A DNA stretch of 43,577 nucleotides from assembly GCA_946415525.1 (NCBI GenBank), contig CAMKSZ010000002.1:1-43577 (forward strand), read 5' to 3'. The stretch is from an uncultured Prevotellaceae bacterium. GTDB lineage: Bacteria > Bacteroidota > Bacteroidia > Bacteroidales > Bacteroidaceae. The notes under the pieces are model-generated. The model worked only from the letters and a program-made list of their open reading frames with translations. It was not told the origin of the DNA and searched no databases. Shown here one piece after another: positions 24,396 through 32,593 of this stretch (position 1 is its first letter; every line of letters begins with the position of its first letter). The translations under genes were made by a program, and so were the position numbers.

Positions 24396-26744
24396 ATGAC
24401 AGAACAGCAAATGAAATCCATTTCCGTGGATGACCTTTTTTCCAGCGGAAAAATATCAAGAAAGACCTACAACACTTTGGTGCGGGCGAGGATGCGCACC
24501 GTCTTCGACCTGAAGAGATATGAGAGTGGCTTGCCAAGACTTTTCCGGTCGGGGGCGAATGGAATCAGGGAAATAAAACACTTGCTCCAGGAACTCGACG
24601 CTTCTGAGAGCATGCCTGAGATGACCTCCATGCTCTTTGCCATGGACGAGCCCGAACCTTCCAAGGGGGAGACGCTGCTGTCTTCTCTCACCGACGAGGA
24701 ACTGGCACTGCTCGATGTTGTCTATAAGCGCCAAGTGGCGTCGTTGTTGGAGTCGCATGAGCGGTTGGCGACAAAAATCGCACATGCGCTGTCGCCGCTG
24801 TCGGTGACGACTTTCATCAGGGATTTCCTCTACGAGGACGACGACCGTATTCTCATGCTCAACGATGTCAACGAGAACTCGATGTCGTTTGTCGCTTCGG
24901 TCAAGGAGGCTGTCAAAAGTGCGGTGGAGTCGCTGCATACCAGCGAGGTGCCTCCCGCTTTCAGGATTTTGTGCTATCAGGCGGAAGGCTTACTCGACGG
25001 CGACGACTTCTTGCTCGAATACTTCAAGGAGCACCAGAGGCTGCCTGTTTTGTATGTGATACAGAAGGCGATTGTCAATTCCAAAGACACGCCCATGGTG
25101 AAGACTTTCTTGCAAAGGTACGACATCTTTGGAGGACAAGTCGAGATTGACCAAGAGAAAGTGAAAAAGTCGTCTTTCACGATCACCACCTATTCCAATA
25201 TTGTCTTCGACGCGTTGTTCGCGCCTGGGGCACCGGTGGAAGTGTTCGGCGACTTCTTGGTGAAGTTCTTGGGCAATGATGTCAACTTGGGCTACCTCGT
25301 GGACATGGTGAAGGGGGATTTCGTCACTGAGAGTGCTGATGTGGTGGCGGAAATCATCCACGACGAGCATTTGATGATGCAGCCGATATGTGTCGTGGCG
25401 GTATTGGGCAAATTGCTGGTTCGGACCATGGCTTGTTTCGGAGGCTATTCCAAGAGTTTCGGGGTTGCGAAGGACGAAAAGTGGCAGCACGCTTTCTTGG
25501 TCGAACGGTCGATGGCCAATGCCTTTGACTTCCAGAAAGAGTTGTGGAGGTTCCGCGATTTTGTTGTCAAGACTTCTACCGATGAATATGTGCTCGACTT
25601 CAACGAGTATGTTTCCGGGGTGGTCGAGGACAACGAAAAAGCCAAGGCTTCCCTTCCTCAAATCGCTGACTGCCTGAAGGAAATGGTGGTCGAGGAGTTG
25701 GGCATTGCTCTCGACGAGGAGGGGAAGGTAATCGTGCCGAGAAAGCGCGACAAACCGCTGGCGGACAGGCTCTACGACATCCTCGAAAAGGAAAAGCAGC
25801 CTATGATGCTCGACCATCTCACCGAGTGCATCAATTCGGGCGATGGGAGAAGGTATGTCAGGGCATCCGTCTCTTTGGCGTTGAACAGGGACCCTCGTTT
25901 TCAAGGAAGTGGCAAAAAAGGATGCTATGCGCTCCGTGAATGGCAACTGCCATTTTTCGGCAGCAATGCAGATATCGTCTATCAGGTGCTCAAGGAGAGT
26001 GACAAACCCATGAAGGGGGAGGAAATCGTGGAAATACTGGCGGCTCACAGTTACAACAGTCAGTTCTCCAAAAACGACCTCTCTTCTGTCGTCTCCCTGG
26101 GGAAGAATTTGTTCAGGAAGTTGGGCGGTGGATACTATGGCCTGGTGGACAGGGAGTATTCCGGCGATTTCGTCTTCCCCACGAAGCGCACCTTTGAGTC
26201 GGAGTTGGAGGCTTTCGGCGCATTCATCGAGCAGCATCGCCGTCCGCTCACCCTGAATGGCGACGAAGAGGAGGTCAGGCTGCGGGCATGGTTCATGCGC
26301 AAGCGTAATGAATGGGAAGGCAACAACACCTGGAGCGATGAAAAAAGGCAGGCTTTCGCCGCCCTCGTCGCCCGCTACGAGGAGATTATCAAGGAGAGTC
26401 AGCCCCAGCCGCTGCCCATCACCCCGGATATTCCGGGCATTCCGGGCTCTCCGGGCTCTCCGGATATTCCGGATATTCCGGATATTCCGGATTCTCCGGA
26501 TAATCCGGGCATTCCGTCTTCTCCGGATTCTCCGTCTTCTCCCGGCATTCCGTCCGATTGGCTGGCCATGCTGGAGAGGGTGCGCGATTTCATCACCCAG
26601 AATGCTCGCGAACCTCTGGCGATGTTTACTGTTGAGGTGCAACTGGCCAATTGGCTGGCAGCACAAAAGCGCGCGATGCACGAGGAGGGGATTTCTCCCG
26701 AGCAGACGGCAGCCTTGCTGCAACTGCGCGACCTGCTTTGGTGA
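24396..26744 (+). CDS. Multidomain protein: alpha-CTD-like HhH, two HARE-like winged helices, two helicase-associated-like modules
   Basis: 782 residues, no signal or membrane segment, probably cytoplasmic and nucleic-acid-associated. Residues 7-60 (ISRKTYNTLVRARMRTVFDL...GIREIKHLLQEL) align by eye with the RNA polymerase alpha C-terminal HhH domain (xSxRxYNxLKRAxIxTVxDL...xxEIKxxLxEL). A long helical middle (70-450) is unrecognised. Residues about 453-515 and 523-585 look like two winged helices of the HARE-HTH type, known from the RNAP delta subunit and chromatin proteins (LADRLYDILEKEKQPMMLDHL; DIVYQVLKESDKPMKGEEIV). Residues about 603-667 and 722-782 are two similar helical modules like helicase-associated domains (RLRAWFMRKRNEW; QLANWLAAQKRAM), split by a 15-unit Pro-x-x linker (676-720). 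It stands alone between terminators. A role in transcription or restriction-type DNA transactions is inference only. Confidence 0.75.
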   Translation: MTEQQMKSISVDDLFSSGKISRKTYNTLVRARMRTVFDLKRYESGLPRLFRSGANGIREIKHLLQELDASESMPEMTSMLFAMDEPEPSKGETLLSSLTDEELALLDVVYKRQVASLLESHERLATKIAHALSPLSVTTFIRDFLYEDDDRILMLNDVNENSMSFVASVKEAVKSAVESLHTSEVPPAFRILCYQAEGLLDGDDFLLEYFKEHQRLPVLYVIQKAIVNSKDTPMVKTFLQRYDIFGGQVEIDQEKVKKSSFTITTYSNIVFDALFAPGAPVEVFGDFLVKFLGNDVNLGYLVDMVKGDFVTESADVVAEIIHDEHLMMQPICVVAVLGKLLVRTMACFGGYSKSFGVAKDEKWQHAFLVERSMANAFDFQKELWRFRDFVVKTSTDEYVLDFNEYVSGVVEDNEKAKASLPQIADCLKEMVVEELGIALDEEGKVIVPRKRDKPLADRLYDILEKEKQPMMLDHLTECINSGDGRRYVRASVSLALNRDPRFQGSGKKGCYALREWQLPFFGSNADIVYQVLKESDKPMKGEEIVEILAAHSYNSQFSKNDLSSVVSLGKNLFRKLGGGYYGLVDREYSGDFVFPTKRTFESELEAFGAFIEQHRRPLTLNGDEEEVRLRAWFMRKRNEWEGNNTWSDEKRQAFAALVARYEEIIKESQPQPLPITPDIPGIPGSPGSPDIPDIPDIPDSPDNPGIPSSPDSPSSPGIPSDWLAMLERVRDFITQNAREPLAMFTVEVQLANWLAAQKRAMHEEGISPEQTAALLQLRDLLW
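26424..26553 (+). repeat. Degenerate 9-bp in-gene repeat encoding a Pro-x-x linker
   Basis: About 14 units related to CCGGATATT / CCGGGCATT / CCGGGCTCT in tandem inside the coding frame give (P-D/G/S-I/S/N)n, e.g. PDIPDIPDIPDSPDNPG. Three neighbouring units are identical at DNA level, suggesting recent slippage. Frame is kept because the unit is a multiple of three. Confidence 0.9.
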
Positions 26745-26778
26745 TGCGGACGACCACTACTCCAAAGGAATAAAAACA

Positions 26779-26810
26779 AAAAATCCACTATCAAAAGATA
26801 GTGGATTTTT
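26779..26810. terminator. Bidirectional terminator between the HARE-like gene and tRNA-Cys
   Basis: A perfect 14-bp stem AAAAATCCACTATC / GATAGTGGATTTTT with an AAAA loop. T-runs lie on both strands, so it can end the plus-strand gene (stop at 26744) and the minus-strand tRNA, whose CCA end abuts it at 26811. Confidence 0.85.
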
Positions 26811-26885
26811 TGGAGGTGCGTGGCGGATTCGAACCGCCGTAGACGGTTTTGCAGACCGTTGACTAAGCCACTCATCCAACGCACC
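26811..26885 (-). tRNA. tRNA-Cys (GCA)
   Basis: Read on the minus strand, the acceptor arms GGTGCGT and ACGCACC pair over 7 bp. The D-arm carries the GG pair in its loop. The anticodon stem ACGGT/ACCGT closes the loop CTGCAAA with anticodon GCA. The T-arm is GGCGG-TTCGAAT-CCGCC. The discriminator is T, and CCA is encoded. The 75-nt length including CCA is normal for a bacterial tRNA-Cys. It lies 37 nt after a Cys-rich protein gene but has its own promoter. Confidence 0.97.
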
Positions 26886-26902
26886 ATGTCTGAATGCGGG
26901 TG

Positions 26903-26934
26903 CAAAACTACTACATTTTTTTTTATTGACCAAA
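26903..26934 (-). promoter_or_regulatory. tRNA-Cys promoter (-33/-7)
   Basis: On the minus strand TTTG (26934-26931) and TAGTTTTG (26910-26903) are spaced 20 bp, an ideal match. The -33 box lies inside the last codons of the upstream Cys-rich gene. The 5' leader would be about 13 nt. Confidence 0.8.
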
Positions 26935-27135
26935 TTTTTGACCATTTTTTTTGTCTTCACAAGGTGCTTTCTTGTGTTTGTGGCGCTTGGCGGTCTTTAT
27001 TTGTTCACGTAGTGCGCAGCCTTCGCAACCATAGCAGGGATCTGAGGCTTTTCGCAATGCCCGCCACACTCGATAGGCGGCATATCCTACCGAGAGGGCG
27101 ATGGCAAGGGCGACGAGGGCTGTCTGCATGTCCAT
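26923..27135 (-). CDS. FeoB-associated-type Cys-rich membrane protein
   Basis: A 70-residue protein with an N-terminal membrane helix (about 5-25, TALVALAIALSVGYAAYRVW), then the motif CYGCEGCALRE and a very basic Cys-containing tail. This matches the small FeoB-associated Cys-rich membrane protein family, usually encoded next to the ferrous-iron transporter FeoAB and thought to help iron uptake. No feoA or feoB is in this window; the neighbours are an esterase gene (27 nt upstream) and tRNA-Cys. A role in iron handling is therefore by family only. Confidence 0.78.
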   Translation of the reverse strand: MDMQTALVALAIALSVGYAAYRVWRALRKASDPCYGCEGCALREQIKTAKRHKHKKAPCEDKKNGQKFGQ

Positions 27136-27162
27136 GGGGAATGGTATGAAACAGCAGGTTGC

Positions 27163-28389
27163 TTACTTGAAGATCTTTTGGGCAAATTCCGTCAGATAGA
27201 CGCGCCAGTTGCGCCAGATATGGCCTCCTTCGGTTTCAAGATACTCGTATTTGTATTTCTTCTCGTCGAGGTAGCGGCGCAGGTCGGTGTTCTGCTGGTA
27301 GAGGAAATCTGTCTTGCCGATGGCAATCCAATAGAGGCGGGGCTTGCCTTGGAAAAGTTTTGCCAACTGCGCCTGCACGGTCTTGTCTTTTTGTAGGGCG
27401 TTGTAGAATGACTCTTGGTTGCCCTGCCCGATGTGCAAGCCAGCGGAGAAGAGTCCGACATAGTCAAACTGGTCGGGATAGCGCTTGGAGATGGAGAAGG
27501 AGTGGCCTCCGCCCATCGAGAGACCGCAGATGGCGCGCTGGCTCTTGCCCTTGCTCACCTTGTAATGGCTTTCCACGTAATTGATGATGTCGGGGAAACT
27601 TTCTTCCATCGAGGCGACGGGACGGTCTTGCGGCACAATGCTCTCCATGAAGGAGGGCTGGTACATGCCGCGACTCCATTCACCGGGGGCGGCCTGGCAG
27701 GCTGGGTTGCCGTTGGGCATCACCACAATCATGGGACGGGCTTTCCCCATGGCGATCAAATTGTCCATGATCTGCGCCGTACGGCCGAGGGTGGTCCAGG
27801 CATCTTCGTCGCCTCCTGCTCCGTGGAGGAGATAGAGCACGGGATAGTCCTTGCCTTTGTCATAGCCTGCTGGCGTGTAGATGGTCATTCGGCGATGGGT
27901 CTTCAGCGTAGGACTGTCATACCACACTTTGCTCACGTTGCCGTGGGGCACCTCGTTCACACGATAGAGGTCGCCACGGTCGCCCTTCGCGTCGCTCACG
28001 ATGAAGATGCTGGTCAGCGAGGCCACGTCGCGGTTGACATAGACATTGGCGGGGTCGAGGATGGACTGGCCGTAGGCGCTAAAAGTGTAACTGTAGAGTT
28101 CGGGGGCAAGGCGCTCGGTGGTATAACTCCACACACCATCGGCGCCTTGTTTCAGTTCGGCTCTGCCAGGCACTTCTGCTTTGCCTTGCGGGGTGTCTAT
28201 CTGCATGGGCTTGAGGAAGTCGCCGGTGACGGTCACATGGGCGTCGGCGGGGGCCTTCATGGCGAAGGTCACGGTGCCGTCGGGATTGACGACGGGGGAT
28301 TTCACTTGCGTTCCACTCCAAAGGGCTTCCTGTCCTTGAGCGGAAAAGATGCTGGCCATCAACGCGATGGCGGTCAATGTCTTTTTCAT
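27163..28389 (-). CDS. Exported CE1-like esterase with N-terminal E-set/CBM48-like domain
   Basis: A 408-residue exported protein (signal MKKTLTAIALMASIFSAQGQ). Residues about 25-115 form an immunoglobulin-like E-set domain of the CBM48 type (DGTVTFAMKAPADAHVTVTG). The alpha/beta-hydrolase domain follows, with LLHGAGGDEDAW (oxyanion region), the nucleophile Ser in CGLSMGGGHS, and the catalytic His in ETEGGHIW. This layout is typical of Bacteroidetes feruloyl/acetyl-xylan esterases of CE1 acting on plant polysaccharide side groups, and fits the GH43 gene elsewhere in the window. The exact ester is unknown. The Cys-rich gene follows on the same strand. Confidence 0.88.
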   Translation of the reverse strand: MKKTLTAIALMASIFSAQGQEALWSGTQVKSPVVNPDGTVTFAMKAPADAHVTVTGDFLKPMQIDTPQGKAEVPGRAELKQGADGVWSYTTERLAPELYSYTFSAYGQSILDPANVYVNRDVASLTSIFIVSDAKGDRGDLYRVNEVPHGNVSKVWYDSPTLKTHRRMTIYTPAGYDKGKDYPVLYLLHGAGGDEDAWTTLGRTAQIMDNLIAMGKARPMIVVMPNGNPACQAAPGEWSRGMYQPSFMESIVPQDRPVASMEESFPDIINYVESHYKVSKGKSQRAICGLSMGGGHSFSISKRYPDQFDYVGLFSAGLHIGQGNQESFYNALQKDKTVQAQLAKLFQGKPRLYWIAIGKTDFLYQQNTDLRRYLDEKKYKYEYLETEGGHIWRNWRVYLTEFAQKIFK

Positions 28390-28417
28390 GATGTTGTGGG
28401 TTAGGTGATGTTTGTTG

Positions 28418-28425
28418 CAAATTTA
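28418..28425 (-). promoter_or_regulatory. Putative esterase -7 box
   Basis: TAAATTTG on the minus strand (28425-28418) is an exact -7 match about 29 bp upstream of the esterase ATG. No TTTG is seen at the -33 distance. The rest of the 28390-28599 gap is AT-rich and holds only the small GAATCGC/GCGATTC hairpin at 28563-28583 before the outer-membrane gene. Confidence 0.5.
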
Positions 28426-28599
28426 GACAAAAAATGCGAATTAGCCATCTCTCGGATAAAGAAAGTGTATTTTTCACTGGCGAAAAACAGCATTATTGGT
28501 TTTTTCAAAAAAACTATTGCCTAATATTAATCTCTACGGCCATTTTTACGTCAAATAGTTGCGAATCGCCTTTTGCGCGATTCACATTTCTATTATCAA

Positions 28600-31500
28600 A
28601 TGCTTAAGACTAAAACAAAGATGGTGAACTACAGGAATATCGTCCTATTGTTTTTATTCTTGATGGGCGTGTTTCCTGCAGCGGCCCAAAATGAGGCGTT
28701 GACGGGACGTGTCGTTGAAAAAGGGAGTAGAAAGGCGATGGACATGGCGACGGTGCAACTTTACAAAATCAGCACCTCGCACGGCAAAAGCGACACTACC
28801 TATGTCGCCGGCTCCTTTGCCGACCGCCAGGGGCATTTCGCTTTCCAAAACGTCGGTTTCGGCTCCTACTTGTTGAAAGTGACTTATTTGGGCTATAAGT
28901 TGCTGGCGCGCAACGTCACCAAACTCAATGGGCGTCCTGCCGCCGTGGGCGACCTCGTCATGGAGCCTGACGCTGTGGTGCTCGACGAGGCGGTGGTCAC
29001 CGCCAACATCCCCAAGATGGTCATCCGAGACGATACGCTCATCTTCAATGCCGACGCCTTCAGGGTGCCGGAGGGGTCGGTCATCGAGGCGCTGGTCGAA
29101 GCGCTGCCAGGGGCGAAAATAGACGACAACGGAGGCATCACCGTGAATGGCAAAAGCGTGAAACGTTTCAAGATGGACGGCCGCGACTTCATGACGGGCA
29201 ACAACAGCGCGGTGATGAAAAACCTGCCGTCGTATGTCATTGACCAGGTGAAGGCCTACGACGAGAAAAGCGACCTCTCCAAAATGACTGGCATCGACGA
29301 CGGCAACGACGATTTCGTCTTGGAGTTCGTCACGAAGAGGAGCGCACGCAGGGGGTTGCAGATGAACCCGGACGTGGGCTACGGAACAGACCACCGCTAC
29401 GGCATACGACTGACCGCCATGAAACCCTTTGGCGACATGCGCTACACCTTTATGGGAAATGCCAACAATGTCAACGACCGCAATTTCTCCGGACGAGGAG
29501 GGCGCGGCAGGGGCAATGGCAGCGGACAGCGCCACTCCAAGTCGTCTGCGCTCGACATCAGTTACGAGAATGGGAAAAACCTGAGGGTCAACGGCCGTGT
29601 CACCTGGAACCACAACACCGCCGACAACTGGAATAGGACGGGGTCGGAGAATTTCGTCAACACCAGGGGTGGGGCTTTCTCCAACAGCATCAGCCAAAAC
29701 TATTCACGGTCCAACGGATGGACGGGCAACATGAACCTGCAATGGGTCATCGACTCGGCGACGACGCTCTCCTTCCGGCCCGATGTCAATTTCTCCACCA
29801 ACGACGGGAGGGGGTTCTCGCATTCCGCATCGTTCAATGTCAACCCCTTCGATGTGGTTCGCGACCCGCTCGACAAGGAGTCGCTGGAGTTGATGGACGG
29901 GAAAGGATTGGTGGTCAACGGGCGTGACAACAAGTCGATGAGTTATGGCAGTAGCAAAAGTTTGTCTTCGCAGTTGCAAATCTTTAGGAGAATGGGGCGA
30001 AACGGGCGCAACGCAGCGTTCTCTTCCAACATCAGTTACCGCAGCGGGCGAAACAAAAACGCCAACCTCACGGCGGTCAGACTCTATCAGACGCAGGACC
30101 AGTGGGGCAACGACTCCACCTACCAGACCAACCGCTTTTCCATCTCACCTTCCGACAATTACAACTATTCCTTGGGACTGACCTACACCGAACCTCTCTA
30201 TATCTTCAAGGTGAAGGAAGCCGAGGAAGACGATGACGGCAGGCCCATGGCAATGCAGGGCAACCGAGGAAGAAGGGGGACAAGGGGAATACAAGGCATC
30301 TTCTTGCAACTCAGTTACCGATACAACTACAGCCACCAGAAGAGCGACCCTTCGACTTACGACTTCCCCGAATTTTCCGACGAGGCGCTCAGTCAAGTGC
30401 TCCAAGACTATCGCGACTGGACACGCCTCTTTGGTTTCCTCGACAATCCCTACGAGGACTATCTTTCCACACGTCTCAGCAGATATTCGGAGCGCACGGA
30501 GCATGGGCACAACGCGGAAATGCAACTGAGGGTGGTGCGCGACCAACTCAATTTGAATGTGGGCGTTAGCGTCCAACCGCAAAAGACGCATTTCATTCAG
30601 CAGTATCTCGGGACGCCCGTCGATACGGTGAGAAGCGTGGCCAACGTCTCGCCGACACTCAACCTGCGCTATCGGTTCAACCAGCAAACCAACCTTCAGG
30701 TGAGGTTCCGGGGCACTACGTCGCAACCGTCCCTCACACAGTTGCTGGATATCTACGACGATACCAACCCCTTGTCCATCTCCATGGGTAACCCGGGGCT
30801 GAAACCGGCGTTCTCTTCCAACCTGAATGTCAATTACCAAATGCAAAGGCGACCGAAACTCGTCACCGACAGTTTGGGCTTCTCCATTCCTAAGGCGCAG
30901 CGCCATTGGAGTTTCAGCGCGTATGGTGGATGGCAAAGCACCCGAAACTCCATCGGAAATGTCGTCACCTACAATGAGAAGACGGGCGGGCGCATCAGTA
31001 GGCCGGAAAACATCAACGGCAACTGGAGTGGCAATGCGGGCATGACTTTCAATGTCGCCCTTGACACGCTCAACAGATGGGACGTCAGCGGTTCTGTGGG
31101 GGGCAACTACAACCACCATGTAGGGTATGTCAACCTCAACCGAACGGCCATCCCCGACCGTAATGTCACGCATACCTATAGCCTCAACCCTTCGACGTCG
31201 ATAAGTTATCGCAACAAGTGGCTGAACGTTTCGCTCAACTCCAACCTCACCTACGCACGGACGAAAAACCGCTTGCAGGCTTCCAACAACCTCACCACAT
31301 GGAATTTCTCCTATGGGGGCAACACTCGCATCACCTTCCCATGGGGCACCAACCTTTCGACGGACTTCCATGTCTTCAGCAAGAGGGGCTACAGTGACCA
31401 GACTCTGAACACCAACGAACTGATTTGGAATGCGCAACTCTCTCAAAGTTTCCTGCGGGGCAAGAAACTGACAGTCATGCTGCAGTGGTACGACATCCTC

Positions 31501-31764
31501 CACGAGCAGTCCAACTTCTCTCGCACGGTGAATGCCAACGGATGGACCGACCGCGAGGTGAACGCCATCACTTCCTATGCCATGCTGCACGTCAGTTACA
31601 GGCTCAACTTCTTTGGCGGCGGGGAAGGCGGACGTGGCGAGGGCCGCGGCGAGCGGTTCGGGCGCAGGGGAGGAGATTTCGACGGTCCAAGAGGCAACCG
31701 CCCCGAAGGCCGCGGCTTTGGAGGCGGCGGCTTCGGGGGCGGTGGTTTCGGGGACAGAAGGTGA
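28600..31764 (+). CDS. Outer-membrane beta-barrel, TonB-receptor-like, with RG-rich segments
   Basis: 1054 residues from ATG 28600 (or 1047 from 28621), with a signal peptide (MVNYRNIVLLFLFLMGVFPAAAQ). Next comes a carboxypeptidase-regulatory-like domain (about 35-125: LTGRVVEKGSRKAMDMATVQL), a plug-like region, and a long barrel of alternating aromatic strands of the Bacteroidetes outer-membrane-barrel family. Substrate is unknown; no SusD partner is adjacent. Odd features are three Arg/Gly-rich stretches: near residue 296 (SGRGGRGRGNGSG), near 553 (QGNRGRRGTRG), and a 50-residue tail after the apparent last strand (YRLNFF), ending GFGGGGFGDRR. The track start at 28573 is a TTG inside a hairpin and is unlikely. 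Confidence 0.85.
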   Translation: MLKTKTKMVNYRNIVLLFLFLMGVFPAAAQNEALTGRVVEKGSRKAMDMATVQLYKISTSHGKSDTTYVAGSFADRQGHFAFQNVGFGSYLLKVTYLGYKLLARNVTKLNGRPAAVGDLVMEPDAVVLDEAVVTANIPKMVIRDDTLIFNADAFRVPEGSVIEALVEALPGAKIDDNGGITVNGKSVKRFKMDGRDFMTGNNSAVMKNLPSYVIDQVKAYDEKSDLSKMTGIDDGNDDFVLEFVTKRSARRGLQMNPDVGYGTDHRYGIRLTAMKPFGDMRYTFMGNANNVNDRNFSGRGGRGRGNGSGQRHSKSSALDISYENGKNLRVNGRVTWNHNTADNWNRTGSENFVNTRGGAFSNSISQNYSRSNGWTGNMNLQWVIDSATTLSFRPDVNFSTNDGRGFSHSASFNVNPFDVVRDPLDKESLELMDGKGLVVNGRDNKSMSYGSSKSLSSQLQIFRRMGRNGRNAAFSSNISYRSGRNKNANLTAVRLYQTQDQWGNDSTYQTNRFSISPSDNYNYSLGLTYTEPLYIFKVKEAEEDDDGRPMAMQGNRGRRGTRGIQGIFLQLSYRYNYSHQKSDPSTYDFPEFSDEALSQVLQDYRDWTRLFGFLDNPYEDYLSTRLSRYSERTEHGHNAEMQLRVVRDQLNLNVGVSVQPQKTHFIQQYLGTPVDTVRSVANVSPTLNLRYRFNQQTNLQVRFRGTTSQPSLTQLLDIYDDTNPLSISMGNPGLKPAFSSNLNVNYQMQRRPKLVTDSLGFSIPKAQRHWSFSAYGGWQSTRNSIGNVVTYNEKTGGRISRPENINGNWSGNAGMTFNVALDTLNRWDVSGSVGGNYNHHVGYVNLNRTAIPDRNVTHTYSLNPSTSISYRNKWLNVSLNSNLTYARTKNRLQASNNLTTWNFSYGGNTRITFPWGTNLSTDFHVFSKRGYSDQTLNTNELIWNAQLSQSFLRGKKLTVMLQWYDILHEQSNFSRTVNANGWTDREVNAITSYAMLHVSYRLNFFGGGEGGRGEGRGERFGRRGGDFDGPRGNRPEGRGFGGGGFGGGGFGDRR

Positions 31765-31796
31765 GAACCCTCAGGTGGGGCCCTTTTCTTGTAAAA

Positions 31797-32567
31797 TTAC
31801 TGGAAATTCCTGATTCTTACTTCGATGCCGCTGCCGTCGAGTGCTTGGCGCATGGCATCCTCGTCGGTGTCGCCGAAATGATAGGGGTAGAGCACGCGGG
31901 GCTTCACCATGTCGGCGGCGTGACGCAGCTGCGCGGGTGTCATCGTGTAGGGCTGGTTGCAGGGCAGGAAGGCGACGTCGATGTCGTCGATGTCGTTCAT
32001 CTCTTCGATGTCCTCGGTGTCGCCGGCGATGTAGATGCGCAGGCCGTCGGCCACTAAGATGAAGCCGTTGTCACGGTTCTTGGGATGGAATTGCGTGTGC
32101 CCGGGAGTGATGTTGTAGGCGGGGACGGCATACACCATCAGGTTGTCGGCGAGACGGAGCGAGTCGCCGTTGGCCATCACCTTGCCTTCGCCGAGTTTCT
32201 TGGCGGAGTTGGCATTGGTGACAATCACGGTCGAGGCCTTCTTGAGGTCGGCGACGGCTTGTGGGTCGAGGTGGTCGTAGTGCTCATGGGTGATGAGGAT
32301 GAAGTCTGCCTTCGCCCACTGCTTGTAGTCGGTCTCGGGTTGGGCTCCCTTGATCACGGGATCCACCTGGATGATGCAACCGTCGAAGTTGATCTCCATG
32401 CTCGCATGTTTGATAGGGGTGAATTTCACGGTCTTGCCGTTCTTTGTCTTAAATGTATCCATGTCGTTAGTGTTTAGGTTGTTGTCGTTGTTGGCATTGG
32501 CTGTGCCGCCGTTGGTGCAGGAGATGAGCAGCATCGCCATGCACGAAAGTAATAATTTGGTTCCCAT
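31797..32567 (-). CDS. UlaG-like MBL-fold metal-dependent hydrolase, lipoprotein
   Basis: 256 residues from ATG 32567, where a lipoprotein signal with lipobox LLISC begins. The track start at 32654 adds 29 residues overlapping the symporter gene. The mature part is an UlaG/YtnP-like metallo-beta-lactamase fold: KHASMEINFDG start, metal motif ITHEHYDHLD, AYNITPGHTQFHPK, IAGDTEDIEEM, and the final LYPYHFGDTDE histidine. All metal ligands appear present. Such enzymes hydrolyse varied small substrates; this one would act at a membrane face in the envelope. It follows the AGCS symporter by 26 nt and may process a related metabolite (inference). Confidence 0.88.
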   Translation of the reverse strand: MGTKLLLSCMAMLLISCTNGGTANANNDNNLNTNDMDTFKTKNGKTVKFTPIKHASMEINFDGCIIQVDPVIKGAQPETDYKQWAKADFILITHEHYDHLDPQAVADLKKASTVIVTNANSAKKLGEGKVMANGDSLRLADNLMVYAVPAYNITPGHTQFHPKNRDNGFILVADGLRIYIAGDTEDIEEMNDIDDIDVAFLPCNQPYTMTPAQLRHAADMVKPRVLYPYHFGDTDEDAMRQALDGSGIEVRIRNFQ

Positions 32568-32593
32568 GTTATGATTGATAAAAAGATGAACAA

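Noticed and set aside
26424-26553. Collagen-like protein segment
   Set aside because: The period-3 repeat has Pro in a fixed position but lacks Gly at every third residue, so it cannot form a collagen helix; a Pro-rich linker is the better reading.
27415-28404. 329-codon plus-strand ORF opposite the esterase
   Set aside because: His/Gly/Val-rich antisense shadow of the esterase with intact catalytic motifs.
28563-28583. Hairpin GAATCGC/GCGATTC before the outer-membrane barrel gene as a terminator or operator
   Set aside because: Only a 7-bp stem, no T-run and no repeat elsewhere; too weak to call.
30145-31590. 481-codon minus-strand ORF opposite the outer-membrane barrel gene
   Set aside because: Antisense shadow; no recognisable domain and no start context.
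31765-31796. Terminator between the convergent barrel gene and MBL lipoprotein gene
   Set aside because: Only CCCT/GGGG-type pairing of four bases before CCCTTTTC; not enough for a terminator call.
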